Of a stretch of DNA of 64,000 nucleotides, positions 52,901 through 61,398 are shown one piece after another. The notes below the pieces were generated by a model. It was not told where the DNA came from. It ran no database searches and saw nothing but the letters and a program-made list of their open reading frames with translations. Source of the stretch: Terrabacter sp. Root85 (GTDB taxonomy: Bacteria > Actinomycetota > Actinomycetes > Actinomycetales > Dermatophilaceae). Position numbers and translations under genes: made by a program. Numbering within the stretch: the first letter of the stretch is position 1; every line of letters begins with the position of its first letter. Location: assembly GCF_001429185.1 (NCBI RefSeq), contig NZ_LMIW01000008.1:1-64000 (forward strand), read 5' to 3'.

Positions 52901-53210
52901 CGTGCCCACGTCGGGACCGCACGCCGCGGTCGACACGATGCTTCCGGCCGGGAAAGCTGCACGCTTCGTCGTCCTGGCCGAGCCCGCCGAGTGGTCGCAG
53001 CAGGCGCTCGTGACCTTCGACGGCCGAGAGCTCCTACCGGTGGCCGGGGCCGCCCAGCCCACGTATGCCGTGCCCCCCACCGCCGGGGAGCTCGAGATCG
53101 ATCTCGCTGCAGCACAGCCGTGGTGGCGGCTCGGCCAGGGTCTGCTGCTCGGCTTCGTGGTGTTCATGGCCGTGCCCTTCGGCAACCGACGCTCGAGGAG
53201 GCGCACATGA
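49941..53210 (+). CDS. Large membrane-bound family 2 glycosyltransferase
   Basis: The product is 1089 aa. An N-terminal GT-A domain (about 45-330) has IVVVHNGAAWLAQCLDGL, WVLHDDTVPRANAL (acidic metal site) and GGFDPAFVEHGADLDLGWR. It is followed by about twelve membrane helices (residues 430-880) and an outer domain. This architecture is shared by actinobacterial envelope polysaccharide enzymes near whiB2. Start GTG 49941; GTG 49956 is an alternative. The stop overlaps the next start as ATGA, coupling it to the DUF5719 gene. The product glycan is unknown. Confidence 0.87.
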   Translation: MQVAAVPDELAEDLSTPAGAGSASSVSLSAPPSTGQRPNGTVDAIVVVHNGAAWLAQCLDGLAAQTLPPARLVIVDVASSDTSNAIARAHTGVRRAIPSVEIVRLDGRAPIGRAIDAGVAALPVGADASTSWVWVLHDDTVPRANALAQLLQAGLRSKSVGVAGPKIVDWDDPRRLVEMGIQITRTGRRLASPARGEADQGQYDHRADVLAVSTSGMLVRRSAYDDIGGFDPAFVEHGADLDLGWRAQLAGHRVIVVPGAVVRDASAGIDGERPGVPRPRELERRGRRAARQVTLARCSPLAAPFLAVWMALSALVSSVTLLVAKRPRQAWRELTDVSALLHPFATLGARWRGRRTKRLRRDHLGTLFVAPAVAARTTIDHIQDAITPERSRARREAALTTETGPVADDSESLDHLPASLPRRIVSHPGFLAVLAVLVATTAAWRDAIRAGALSPTNAGVAGGELRPVSTDASGLWHAFRDAWHGAGLGTGAESGPHLAVLSALTWLAERVPGVAESRSSAGVTIAWLLFLTPVLATWSAYLAGRVVTSSRVARALGALAWGTAGVAATGIAQGRVGVAVVHVLLPFVLAGFCLAARRDGTFTASFATALATAVVGAFAPPLLALSVVAALLLLVLGPGLRRARALVLLVVPTALLGPWVAQFVEDARLLLSGPGLVTTVDDRGPSGVLAHVLGEPGATSWAVWLGAPLVVLGVLGLATRGRSRAESVGLLVGGVLALLGLAAALLSGRVVLGSAETGVGQSATAHLWAGVGVQLWLAGLLVGVLAGSRPVLESLARPGRRWGFAAAVAAAALAVVPVLASAASWGVQGIGHTLSVGQATLPAVAIEQGSGPLGNRLLLLRPSDDVVDFVLAGQEPGELLRDLDRTPDADDAPLVDAVANLVGGRGADSLDSTALARLGVGFVQVRATADSALARRLDSSGGLSRLGTSERGILWKVQPLPAADGGVAATAPSRARLVDADGALLRVVPTSGPHAAVDTMLPAGKAARFVVLAEPAEWSQQALVTFDGRELLPVAGAAQPTYAVPPTAGELEIDLAAAQPWWRLGQGLLLGFVVFMAVPFGNRRSRRRT

Positions 53211-54676
53211 CGACGAACGTGCCCGGAATGGTCCGGGCGGGTGCCGTGGCGCTCGTCGCCGCGGGACTCGCGGTCGGAGCGACCCGGGTGAGCGGCTCCG
53301 TGCAGCTCGCGACCCCGGGCGGGCAGGCCGGCCTGCCCGAGTCCTCCACCGTCCTGCTCGACGAGTCCTCCCTCGTGTGCCCGGGCCAGCAGCGACTCGG
53401 AGCCACGGGGCTGAGGGACGTCGAGGGCACCGTCACCGTCGCGGCGGCCACTCCCGACCAGGGTGTCGTCGCCGGTGCGCCGGCGGGCGGCTCCGGCACC
53501 GTGGCGCTGCTCGGCGGGTCGTCGTCCACCGGGCTCGCCCAGAGCTCAGACCGGGGAGCGGAGGTCTCGGCCGGCACCGCCGCCCCCGACGTCGTCATCG
53601 CGAGGGCGCGGGGCGCCTTCGCCCCGGGGCTCGTGGCCACCCAGGTGTGGCGCCACGGCGGTGACGACGACCGCGGCCTGACCGTGACCCCCTGCCAGCT
53701 GCCGTCGTCCGACGTCTGGCTCGTCGGTGGCGGTGGGGGGCCCTCGCGCACCGAGCGCGTCATCGTCAGCAACCCCGGAGCCAACGCCGTGTCCGTCTCC
53801 CTCGAGGTCCTGGGGCGAGGGGGGCCCGTCGACGCGGCCGGCGCGCGCAGCATCTCCATCCCGCCTCTCTCGCGGGAGGTCGTCTCGCTCGACGCCCTCG
53901 CGCCCGACGAGGCCGGTCCGGTCGTCCACGTCACCGCCACCGGTGGCGTCGTGTCGGCCGTGCTCGACGAGCAGTGGATCCTCGGTGCCACCGGCCGCGG
54001 CATCGACGATGCGACCCGCGCCGCCTCGCCGAGCACCGACCTCGTCGTGCCCGGTGTCGAGACCGGCGGCGGCATCTCGCTGCGCCTGGCCAACCCCGGC
54101 AGCACCGAGGCCCTGGCCCAGGTGCGACTGCTCACCGACAAGGGGGCGGTGCAGCCGGAGGACCTCCGGGCCGTACGCGTGCCGGCGGGCTCGACGCTCG
54201 ACGTGGCGATCCCGTCCAACCCGGCTGCCTTGGGTGTCGGTGTCCGGTCCGACCAGCCGCTCGTGGCTGCGGCCTGGACCGAGCGCCGGGCGACGACCGG
54301 GGACCAGATGGGCGACTTCGCCTGGACGCCCGCGACCCCGGCCCTCCGGGGAGTCGCCGGAGTCCTGCTGCCCGGACTCGACGGCACCACGAAACGCCTT
54401 CTCCTGACAGCAGGTTCGGCTCCCGCGACGGCTCAGGTGCGGCTGGGCTCCGGCGACAGCGCCCAAGTGTCCACCGTCGACGTGCCGGCCGCCTCGACCG
54501 TGGCCGTCGACGCCAAGGACGCGAAGGGCGTGTGGGTCGTGCCGACGAAGGGGACACTGCGAGGCGCCGTCTCCGTGGCAGGGATCGACGGGGGAGTGCC
54601 GTTCTTCTCGGTGGCCTCGCTCAGTGACGCGCCCGTGCGGGCCCTGTCGGTGCCGGTGCGTCAGGTGCGCAACTAG
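53207..54676 (+). CDS. DUF5719 family secreted/anchored protein
   Basis: The product is 489 aa. A single N-terminal hydrophobic segment (AGAVALVAAGLAVGATRV) acts as signal or anchor. The rest is beta-rich, Gly/Val/Thr-heavy extracellular sequence with repeated motifs such as ERVIVSNPGANAVSVSLEVLG and ISLRLANPGSTEALAQVRLL. It is always coupled to the preceding glycosyltransferase in actinobacteria, so it may be an accessory factor at the cell surface. Function unknown. Confidence 0.85.
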   Translation: MTTNVPGMVRAGAVALVAAGLAVGATRVSGSVQLATPGGQAGLPESSTVLLDESSLVCPGQQRLGATGLRDVEGTVTVAAATPDQGVVAGAPAGGSGTVALLGGSSSTGLAQSSDRGAEVSAGTAAPDVVIARARGAFAPGLVATQVWRHGGDDDRGLTVTPCQLPSSDVWLVGGGGGPSRTERVIVSNPGANAVSVSLEVLGRGGPVDAAGARSISIPPLSREVVSLDALAPDEAGPVVHVTATGGVVSAVLDEQWILGATGRGIDDATRAASPSTDLVVPGVETGGGISLRLANPGSTEALAQVRLLTDKGAVQPEDLRAVRVPAGSTLDVAIPSNPAALGVGVRSDQPLVAAAWTERRATTGDQMGDFAWTPATPALRGVAGVLLPGLDGTTKRLLLTAGSAPATAQVRLGSGDSAQVSTVDVPAASTVAVDAKDAKGVWVVPTKGTLRGAVSVAGIDGGVPFFSVASLSDAPVRALSVPVRQVRN

Positions 54677-54707
54677 CGACGGCCCCGGCCGGCCCGGTGT
54701 CGGCGGG

Positions 54708-55142
54708 TCACTCGCCGAAGCCGGGGTCGAGCTCCTCGGGAGCGACCCCGAGCAGCCCGGCGACCTGCTCCGTCACGATGTCGGCCACGAGGGCAGCGAC
54801 GTCTCGCCGGTCGGTGACGCGCGTCTCGACGGGCCGACGATAGACGACGATCCGCGCCGGACGCGCGCTCGTCGCCGGGTAGAGCCGGCCGAGCGGCACC
54901 TCGCGGTGGTCCCACGGAGCAGGTCCGCGGGGCACGTCCTCGACGGCGAACTCCACTGCGGGAAAGGCACGCCCGCACGTCGCCTCGAGCCGGGCCGCGG
55001 CGTCGAGGACGAAGTCGTCGAACTCGTCGCGGCGCGAGGTCATGGCGGGGACCGGCGGCCAGGCCAGAGGCCCCCGGCGGCCACGTCCGTGCCGGTCACG
55101 CCGACGACGGCGCCCGGGCGTGCGGGGTGAGGCGGTGTCCAC
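54708..55142 (-). CDS. Metallopeptidase-fold family protein (Rv3259-like, zincin_1)
   Basis: The product is 144 aa. The N-terminus RRRRRDRHGRGRRGPLAWP and the segment FAVEDVPRG...RIVVYRRPVETR match the actinobacterial family of Rv3259. The helix that would contain HExxH reads VADIVTEQVAGLLGVAPEELDP, so the metal ligands are missing. The label metallopeptidase describes the fold, not the activity. GTG 55142 is the start. The order zincin, DUF3499, phosphomannomutase is as in mycobacteria. Confidence 0.83.
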   Translation of the reverse strand: MDTASPRTPGRRRRRDRHGRGRRGPLAWPPVPAMTSRRDEFDDFVLDAAARLEATCGRAFPAVEFAVEDVPRGPAPWDHREVPLGRLYPATSARPARIVVYRRPVETRVTDRRDVAALVADIVTEQVAGLLGVAPEELDPGFGE

Positions 55143-55270
55143 GTCTCCACTCTAGATCGACCGTCACCTCGCGCACGGACGCCACCCGGCGGCATACGCC
55201 CTCGGTGATCTCGTGCTCGGACGGCGTGGTGATTCGTCCTCTTCGGGAGGGCGGACTAGAGTCCCGGATC

Positions 55271-55663
55271 GTGGGTCTGACACGTGGTTGCTCGAAGACG
55301 GGATGCGCCCGTCCTGCCGTCGCGACCCTGACGTACGCCTACGCCGACCGTGCGGTCGTCGTGGGCCCACTCGCGACCTACGCCGAGCCGCACACCTACG
55401 ACCTGTGCCTCGAGCACGCCGAGCGGATGACCGCTCCCCGTGGCTGGGAGGTCGTGCGTGTGGGTGGAGACTTCCCCGAGCCGGCCCTGGCCGCCGACGA
55501 CCTCCTCGCCCTGGCCGACGCCGTCCGCGAGGCCGGCCGCCCGCGCACGAGCCGCCCCGGAGAGACCCGCACGACGTCCCGGGGCCAGGCCGCCGCGGAG
55601 GCCGAGTCCGGCGCCGTCGAGTCCGGCCGCCGCGGACACCTGCGCATCCTCAAGGACTCCTGA
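55271..55663 (+). CDS. DUF3499 family protein
   Basis: The product is 130 aa. The N-terminus GCSKTGCARPAVATLTYAYAD is followed by GPLATYAEPHTYDLCLEHAERMTAPRGWEVVR. Three conserved Cys and two His suggest a zinc-binding treble-clef or ribbon. The family is actinobacteria-specific, function unknown, and sits between the Rv3259-like gene and phosphomannomutase. The start is GTG 55271, where family similarity begins. The C-terminal 45 residues are Arg/Glu-rich. Confidence 0.87.
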   Translation: MGLTRGCSKTGCARPAVATLTYAYADRAVVVGPLATYAEPHTYDLCLEHAERMTAPRGWEVVRVGGDFPEPALAADDLLALADAVREAGRPRTSRPGETRTTSRGQAAAEAESGAVESGRRGHLRILKDS

Positions 55664-55680
55664 CCACTAGGGTGTTCGGC

Positions 55681-57162
55681 GTGCCCCACCTCGCAGACTT
55701 CGTCAAGGCCTACGACGTACGTGGAATCGTGCCCGACCAGCTCTCACCCGACGTGGCCCACGCCCTCGGCGCCGCGTTCGCCGAGGTCGTCGCCGTCCCG
55801 GACGGGGCCAGCGGTGTCGTCATCGGCCACGACATGCGCCCCAGCTCGCCGGAGCTCTCCGCGGCCTTCGCCGCCGGTGTGACCTCGCGCGGCGTCGACG
55901 TGACCGTCATCGGGCTCTGCTCGACCGACGGCCTCTACTACGCCAGCGGCGCCCTCGACCTCCCCGGCGCCATGTTCACGGCGAGCCACAACCCGGCCCA
56001 GTACAACGGCATCAAGCTGTGCCGGTCGGCGGCCCGCCCCGTGGGCCAGGACTCGGGACTCGCCGAGATCCGCGACCTCGCCCAGTGGCTGCTCGACGGT
56101 GGGACCGGCCTCGCTCACCCGGCCGGGGGTCCCGGCTCGGTGACGACGCGCGATCTGCTCGGTGACTACGCCGCCTTCCTGCGCGGCCTCGTCGACCTGT
56201 CCGGTTCGCGCCCGCTCAAGGTCGTCGTCGACGCCGGCAACGGCATGGGCGGCCACACGGTGCCGGCCGTGCTCGGCACGGGCGCCGGCCTGCCCGAGCT
56301 GCCGCTCGAGATCGTCCCGCTCTACTTCGAGCTCGACGGCACCTTCCCGAACCACGAGGCCAACCCCCTCGACCCGGCCAACCTCGTCGACCTCCAGGCC
56401 GCCGTGCGTCAGCACGGTGCCGACATCGGCCTCGCCTTCGACGGTGACGCCGACCGCTGCTTCGTCGTCGACGCCGACGGCGAGCCCGTCTCGCCCAGCG
56501 CCGTCACCGGGCTCGTCGCGGTCCGCGAGATCCTCCGCGCCCGCGAGGGCGGCGACACCGAGGTGTCCATCGTGCACAACGTCATCTCGAGCGCCGCGGT
56601 GCGCGAGATCGTGCTCGAGCACGAGGCGACGCCGGTGCGCACCCGCGTCGGCCACTCGTTCATCAAGGCCGAGATGGCCCGCGCCGGAGCCGTCTTCGGC
56701 GGCGAGCACTCGGCTCACTACTACTTCCGCGACTTCTGGTACGCCGACACCGGCATGCTCGCCGCCATGCACGTGCTCGCCGCCCTCGGCGAGCAGGACG
56801 GCCCGCTGTCCGACCTCTGTGACGAGTACGAGCGCTACGTCGCATCCGGCGAGATCAACTCGACGGTGACCGACCAGGCCGCCGTCGTCGAGCAGGTGCG
56901 GGCCTGGGCCCAGGTGCGCGGCGCCGGCACCGACGAGCTCGACGGGCTCACCGTCACGAGCCCCGAGGGCGACGCCCCGATGTGGTGGTTCAACGTGCGC
57001 GCCTCCAACACCGAGCCCCTCCTGCGGCTCAACGTCGAGGCCGCCGACCGTGAGACGATGCAGGACGTGCGCGACGAGCTGCTCGCCCTCATCCGGTCGG
57101 GTGCCACCGTGAGCGACGAGACCGGGTCCACCCCCGCCCAGGACGCAGGAGACGCTTCGTGA
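55681..57162 (+). CDS. manB: Phosphomannomutase/phosphoglucomutase ManB
   Basis: This 493-aa alpha-D-phosphohexomutase has the phosphoserine loop FTASHNPAQYNG, the metal loop AFDGDADRC, the sugar-binding GGEHSAHYYFRDFW and the phosphate-binding VRASNTEPLLRLNVE. It interconverts hexose 6- and 1-phosphates, supplying GDP-mannose or UDP-glucose precursors for envelope glycans. GTG 55681 gives VPHLADFVKAYDVRG, the expected beginning. The stop overlaps the next gene as GTGA. Confidence 0.93.
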   Translation: MPHLADFVKAYDVRGIVPDQLSPDVAHALGAAFAEVVAVPDGASGVVIGHDMRPSSPELSAAFAAGVTSRGVDVTVIGLCSTDGLYYASGALDLPGAMFTASHNPAQYNGIKLCRSAARPVGQDSGLAEIRDLAQWLLDGGTGLAHPAGGPGSVTTRDLLGDYAAFLRGLVDLSGSRPLKVVVDAGNGMGGHTVPAVLGTGAGLPELPLEIVPLYFELDGTFPNHEANPLDPANLVDLQAAVRQHGADIGLAFDGDADRCFVVDADGEPVSPSAVTGLVAVREILRAREGGDTEVSIVHNVISSAAVREIVLEHEATPVRTRVGHSFIKAEMARAGAVFGGEHSAHYYFRDFWYADTGMLAAMHVLAALGEQDGPLSDLCDEYERYVASGEINSTVTDQAAVVEQVRAWAQVRGAGTDELDGLTVTSPEGDAPMWWFNVRASNTEPLLRLNVEAADRETMQDVRDELLALIRSGATVSDETGSTPAQDAGDAS

Positions 57163-57404
57163 GCCAGAGCCAGCAGACGATCGAGCCGTGGCTGCGCGGC
57201 ATCCTCCGGTGCCCGCAGTGCAAGGGCGAGCTCATCGACGCCGTGCACACCGCGGGTGAGCACGCCGGCACGAGTGAGACAGCCGCGACCGGCGAGACCG
57301 CCGAGACCGCCGAGCTGCGCTGCGACACGTGCCACCTCGCCTACCCCGTCGAGGGCGGCGTCCCCGTCCTGCTCGTCGACCTCGCCCGCCGCACCGACGG
57401 CTGA
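57159..57404 (+). CDS. Trm112/YcaR-like small zinc-binding protein
   Basis: The product is 81 aa. IEPWLRGILRCPQCKGELID and ELRCDTCHLAYPVEGGVPVLLVD give two CxxC pairs and the LAYPVxGGVPVLL ending of the Trm112 family. A hydrophilic insert rich in Thr, Glu and Ala separates the pairs. In eukaryotes Trm112 activates methyltransferases; the bacterial role is unclear. The gene is coupled to manB and lies 5 bp before the SIS gene. Confidence 0.88.
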   Translation: MSQSQQTIEPWLRGILRCPQCKGELIDAVHTAGEHAGTSETAATGETAETAELRCDTCHLAYPVEGGVPVLLVDLARRTDG

Positions 57405-57409
57405 GACCC

Positions 57410-58558
57410 GTGGGCGCCGTGTTCGACGAAGCCCGCCTCGACGACGAGGGCGCCCTGGCCGCTCTCGACTCCAGCGACACGTTGCGCGCCCTGGCGGGCG
57501 CGGGTGCCCAGGTGCGGCGCACGGTCGCGGCCTCGACCGAGGCCGGCCTCGACCGGCTCCGTGACGTCGAACCCCGTGGGGTCGTCGTCGCGGCCGCCGG
57601 CGGGTCCGTCGCCGTGGCCGACCTCTTCGAGGCCGTGTCCCGCGGCGCGTCGGCCCTGCCGGTCCAGAGCTGCTGTTCGGGATCGCTGCCCGGCTGGGTG
57701 GGGGCCCTCGACGTCGTCATCGCCGTGTCCCAGTCCGGTCGGGCGGCCGGCACGCTCGCCCTCGCCGCCGAGGCGGCGCGGCGTGGCGCCTTCCTCGTCA
57801 CGGTCGGGGCGGCCGACTCGCCGCTGGCCGAGGTCTGTGCCCGGGCCCACGGCGTGCACGTCCCGATCGCGGTCAGCGGGGCATCCTCCCGCACGTCGGT
57901 GTGGGCCCAGGCCACTCCTGCGCTGCTGGCCGCCGACGCCATGGGCATCGCGTCCGTCAGCCACGAGACGCTCGCCGAGCTCGCCGACGTGCTCGACCGC
58001 ACGGCCACCGACGCGCGCCCGTCGTCCGAGTCCTTCGTCAACCCCGCCAAGGTGCTGGCGACCGAGCTTGCCGAGTCGACGCCCATCGTCCTCGGCGAGG
58101 GCCGCTTCGGGGACGTCACGGCCCGCCGGGCGGCCGCGATGTTCGGTCGCACGGGCCGCGTGCCCGTCGCGCACGGCGCCCTGCCCGACGCCGCGAGCCA
58201 GATCGTCGCGTGCTTCGACGGACCCCTCGCGCCGGGCCAGTCCGGTGGCGGCGGGAGCGACGACATCTTCGCCGACCCGTTCCTCGACGGCCCGACGCGG
58301 CCACCGCTGCGGCTCATCATGCTGCGGGACACCTCGCCGGGTGAGCCGCACAGCCTTGCCGAGACCGTCGTGTCCGTGGCCGAGGACGCGGGCGTGCGCG
58401 TCTCGCTCGTCGACGCCCCGGCGGCCGACCCCCTGCTGCGCCTCGCGCACCACGTCGCCCTGACCGACTTCGCCGCGACCTACCTCGCCCTCGGCTTCGG
58501 CTTCGACCCCGCCACCTCGCCCCACGTGCGCCTGCTGCGGGGCGCCCGCGACACCTGA
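57410..58558 (+). CDS. SIS-domain phosphosugar isomerase-like protein
   Basis: The product is 382 aa. Two SIS modules are visible; the first has GVVVAAAGGSVAVADLFEAVSRGASALPV and VVIAVSQSGRAAGTLALAAEAARRG (phosphosugar-binding Ser). Its position after manB matches mycobacterial Rv3256c. It may be a mannose/glucose-6-phosphate isomerase of the PGI/PMI type, acting just before ManB. No separate manA follows; mycothione reductase is next instead. GTG 57410 is the start. Confidence 0.85.
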   Translation: MGAVFDEARLDDEGALAALDSSDTLRALAGAGAQVRRTVAASTEAGLDRLRDVEPRGVVVAAAGGSVAVADLFEAVSRGASALPVQSCCSGSLPGWVGALDVVIAVSQSGRAAGTLALAAEAARRGAFLVTVGAADSPLAEVCARAHGVHVPIAVSGASSRTSVWAQATPALLAADAMGIASVSHETLAELADVLDRTATDARPSSESFVNPAKVLATELAESTPIVLGEGRFGDVTARRAAAMFGRTGRVPVAHGALPDAASQIVACFDGPLAPGQSGGGGSDDIFADPFLDGPTRPPLRLIMLRDTSPGEPHSLAETVVSVAEDAGVRVSLVDAPAADPLLRLAHHVALTDFAATYLALGFGFDPATSPHVRLLRGARDT

Positions 58559-58653
58559 CCCGCCCGGCACGCCGAGGGCGTATGCCGTGTGCCGACCGCG
58601 TGCGGAACGGATGCCGTCCGGGGTCGGTCGGGTCTCCCACGTAGGCTGCCACG

Positions 58654-60045
58654 GTGACGGAGCACTACGACCTGGCCATCATCGGCAGCGGTTCGGGCAA
58701 CTCGCTCGTGACCCCCGACTTCGACGACAAGCGCGTCGCGATCATCGAGGGTGGGACGTTCGGCGGCACCTGCCTCAACGTCGGCTGCATCCCGACGAAG
58801 ATGTTCGTCTACGCCGCGGACCTCGCGCGCGACGTGCGCGAGGCCGGCCGCTACGGCGTCGACGCCACGCTGGAAGGTGTGCGCTGGGCCGACGTCCGCG
58901 ACCGCGTCTTCGGGCGCATCGACCCCATCTCGGACGGTGGCCGGCGCTATCGCGTCGAGGGACCCAACACGACGGCCTACCTCGGGCACGCGCGCTTCAC
59001 CGGTGACCGGACGCTCACGGTCGACCTCGGCGACGGCCGCGAGGAGACGGTGACGGCCGACCAGGTCGTCGTGGCCGCCGGCGCCCACCCGGTCGTGCCC
59101 GACGTCGTCACCGAGTCGGGCGTGCCGTTCCACACCTCCGACACGATCATGCGCATCGACGCGCTGCCCGAGCGGCTCGCGATCATCGGCGGCGGTTTCA
59201 TCGCGGCCGAGATGGCCCACGTCTTCGCCTCGTTCGGCGTGAAGGTGACGGTCGTCGTCCGGTCGTCGCTGCTGCTGCGCCACCTCGACACCGACATCGC
59301 ACGGCGTTTCACCGACCTGGCCCGCGAGCAGTGGGACGTGCGCACCGAGACGGCGGTCACGGCCGTCGAGACCGGCGTCGGGGGGGCGGGCGTACGCCTG
59401 CGCCTCGACGACGACACGGCCGTCGACGCCGACCTGCTGCTCGTCGCCACCGGTCGCCGGCCCAACAGCGCCGACCTCGGCGTCGAAGCCGGGGGCCTGC
59501 GGCTGCTCGACGACGCGCGCATCGAGGTCGACGCCTACGGCCGCACGAGCGCCGCGGGTGTCTGGGCCCTCGGCGACATCAGCGCGCCGCACCAGCTCAA
59601 GCACCTGGCGAACGCCGAGGCCCGGACCATCGCGCACAACCTCGTGCACCCCGACGACCTGCGCGTCCTGCCGCACGAGAACGTGCCGTCCGGCGTCTTC
59701 AGCCACCCGCAGATCGCCACGGTCGGCCTGACCGAGCAGGAGTGCGTCGAGCAGGGCCGCGCGCACACGGCGTACGTCCAGGCCTACGGCGACACGGCAT
59801 ACGGCTGGGCCATGGAGGACACGACGGGCATCTGCAAGCTCGTGGCGGACCCCACGACGGGTCTCCTCCTCGGAGCCCACCTCATGGGTCCGCAGGCGAC
59901 CTCCCTCATCCAGCCGCTGGTGCAGGGGATGGCGTTCGGCACGACCGTCCACGACCTCGCCCGCGGGCAGTACTGGATCCACCCGGCTCTCGCGGAGGTC
60001 GTCGAGAACGCGCTGCTCGGGCTGAAGCTCGACGACCCGGCCTGA
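58654..60045 (+). CDS. mtr: Mycothione reductase
   Basis: This 463-aa flavoprotein disulfide reductase has an FAD loop IIGSGSGNS, the redox disulfide GGTCLNVGCIPTK (Cys40, Cys45), the NADPH-binding IIGGGFIAAEMAHVF and ATGRRPN, and the C-terminal His-Glu pair in YWIHPALAEVVENAL. GSGSGN with the DFDDKRVAIIE segment separates it from lipoamide dehydrogenase. It regenerates mycothiol, so with mycoredoxin and SigH/RsrA it shows that the host uses mycothiol. Confidence 0.93.
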   Translation: MTEHYDLAIIGSGSGNSLVTPDFDDKRVAIIEGGTFGGTCLNVGCIPTKMFVYAADLARDVREAGRYGVDATLEGVRWADVRDRVFGRIDPISDGGRRYRVEGPNTTAYLGHARFTGDRTLTVDLGDGREETVTADQVVVAAGAHPVVPDVVTESGVPFHTSDTIMRIDALPERLAIIGGGFIAAEMAHVFASFGVKVTVVVRSSLLLRHLDTDIARRFTDLAREQWDVRTETAVTAVETGVGGAGVRLRLDDDTAVDADLLLVATGRRPNSADLGVEAGGLRLLDDARIEVDAYGRTSAAGVWALGDISAPHQLKHLANAEARTIAHNLVHPDDLRVLPHENVPSGVFSHPQIATVGLTEQECVEQGRAHTAYVQAYGDTAYGWAMEDTTGICKLVADPTTGLLLGAHLMGPQATSLIQPLVQGMAFGTTVHDLARGQYWIHPALAEVVENALLGLKLDDPA

Positions 60046-60087
60046 GCGCGTTCCCAGCGGGCTCCCAGACCACCCTAGGATGACGCC

Positions 60088-61029
60088 ATGGCAGGCGGAC
60101 TCGTAGCGCTCCTCGACGACATCGCGGCACTCGTGAAGCTCGCGGCGGCATCCGTCGACGACGTGGGCGCTGCAGCCGCGAAGGCCAGCGTCAAGGCCAC
60201 CGGCGTCGTCGTCGACGACACGGCCGTGACCCCGCGCTACGTGCAGGGTCTGGCACCCGAGCGCGAGCTGCCGATCATCAAGCGGATCGCCCTCGGCTCG
60301 CTGCGCAACAAGCTGCTCATCATCCTCCCGGTCATCATGGTGCTCAGCCAGTTCGTGCCGTGGCTGCTGACGCCGATCCTCATGGTCGGCGGCGCCTACC
60401 TCGCCTACGAGGGCGCCGAGAAGGTCTGGGAGATCGTCTCGGGCCACGAGGAAGAGGAGGCCGAGGTCGGCGAGGTCGACGAGAAGGCCGTCGTCTCCGG
60501 CGCGATCCGCACCGACTTCATCCTGTCGGCCGAGATCATGGTCATCGCCCTCAACGAGGTCGACACCGAGCCCTTCGTCTCGCGCCTCATCATCCTCGTC
60601 ATCGTGGCGCTGCTCATCACGGCGCTCGTCTACGGCGTCGTCGGCCTCATCGTCAAGATGGACGACGTCGGCCTGCACCTCGCCGGGCGCGAGTCAGGGG
60701 CCTCGCAGCGCATCGGCCGGGGCCTCGTCAAGGGGATGCCGAAGCTGCTCTCGGTGCTGTCGACCGTCGGCATCGCGGCGATGCTCTGGGTCGGTGGGCA
60801 CATCCTGCTCGTCGGCGTCGACGAGCTCGGCTGGCACGCGCCCTACGACCTCGTCCACCACCTCGAGGAGGGCGTGGCCGGGGTGGCCGGCATCGGTGGC
60901 TTCCTCGCCTGGGTCGTCAACACGCTCGCGTCGGCCCTCATCGGTCTCGTCGTCGGCGCCGTCGTCATCGCCGTCCTGCACGTCATCCCGCGCCGCACGA
61001 AGCACGACGAGGCCGCAAGCACGCACTGA
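60088..61029 (+). CDS. DUF808 family membrane protein (YedI-like)
   Basis: The product is 313 aa. Conserved DUF808 stretches are MAGGLVALLDDIAALVKLAAA, YVQGLAPERELPIIKRIALGSLRNKLLIILP and SGAIRTDFILSAEIMVIALNEV. Six or so membrane helices are visible. The function is unknown in all bacteria, although conservation is high. ATG 60088 is unambiguous. A hairpin follows at 61072. Confidence 0.92.
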   Translation: MAGGLVALLDDIAALVKLAAASVDDVGAAAAKASVKATGVVVDDTAVTPRYVQGLAPERELPIIKRIALGSLRNKLLIILPVIMVLSQFVPWLLTPILMVGGAYLAYEGAEKVWEIVSGHEEEEAEVGEVDEKAVVSGAIRTDFILSAEIMVIALNEVDTEPFVSRLIILVIVALLITALVYGVVGLIVKMDDVGLHLAGRESGASQRIGRGLVKGMPKLLSVLSTVGIAAMLWVGGHILLVGVDELGWHAPYDLVHHLEEGVAGVAGIGGFLAWVVNTLASALIGLVVGAVVIAVLHVIPRRTKHDEAASTH

Positions 61030-61071
61030 CCCGCACCGCTGGAGCCGGCCGCTCGGCGTATGCCGTGTGCT

Positions 61072-61098
61072 GGCCTCTCCCGAGTCGCTGGGGAGGCC
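61072..61098 (+). terminator. Hairpin terminator after DUF808
   Basis: GGCCTC-T-CCC pairs with GGGGAGGCC (9 bp with one bulge) across an 8-nt loop, about 45 bp after the DUF808 stop. Confidence 0.6.
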
Positions 61099-61277
61099 GC
61101 GGGGTGGGACCCGTCGCCACGCCCGTCATACGTCCGTCCGGGCGGAGGAGGTGTGGCGGTTTCGGGTCTGGCGACAGCACCAACTCCGCCGGGGCGGGGG
61201 TAGGTGCCGCCGAGACAACATATGCGCTCAGACCGCGGGGAGCTGTGGGGCGTGGCAGCGCAGGCCTCGACAGGGGA

Positions 61278-61307
61278 TTCGAGGCCGACGAGGCTCGCGG
61301 CTAGACT
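61278..61307 (+). promoter_or_regulatory. Candidate sahH promoter
   Basis: TTCGAG (61278-61283), 18 bp, then TAGACT (61302-61307). The -10 is good and the -35 weak. The leader of about 85 nt ends in AAAGGAAAC, a strong ribosome-binding site 10 bp before the sahH ATG. Confidence 0.55.
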
Positions 61308-61398
61308 GGGCGACTGCCGGCGTGGGTGATGACCCGCCAGATGAGCCCAGAGGGGCGCGCCGGGTCTGCAGACCGACGATCAAAGGAAACGATCACTC

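Larger units (their letters stand above)
61030..61398. other. Intergenic region between DUF808 and sahH (369 bp)
   Basis: Contents: a GTATGCCGT motif (61058-61066), a terminator-like hairpin (61072-61098), about 170 bp of GC-rich sequence in which I see no gene, and a promoter and an 85-nt leader before sahH. The stretch 61140-61220 can form several hairpins (for example around TGGCGACAGCACC and GGTGCCGCC) but matches no riboswitch class that I can identify. In particular I do not find the SAH-riboswitch core. Confidence 0.6.

Noticed and set aside
61030-61398. SAH riboswitch before sahH
   Set aside because: Looked for because of gene context, but the conserved core (GAGGAGCGCUGC and AACGGCGCU-type strings) is absent.
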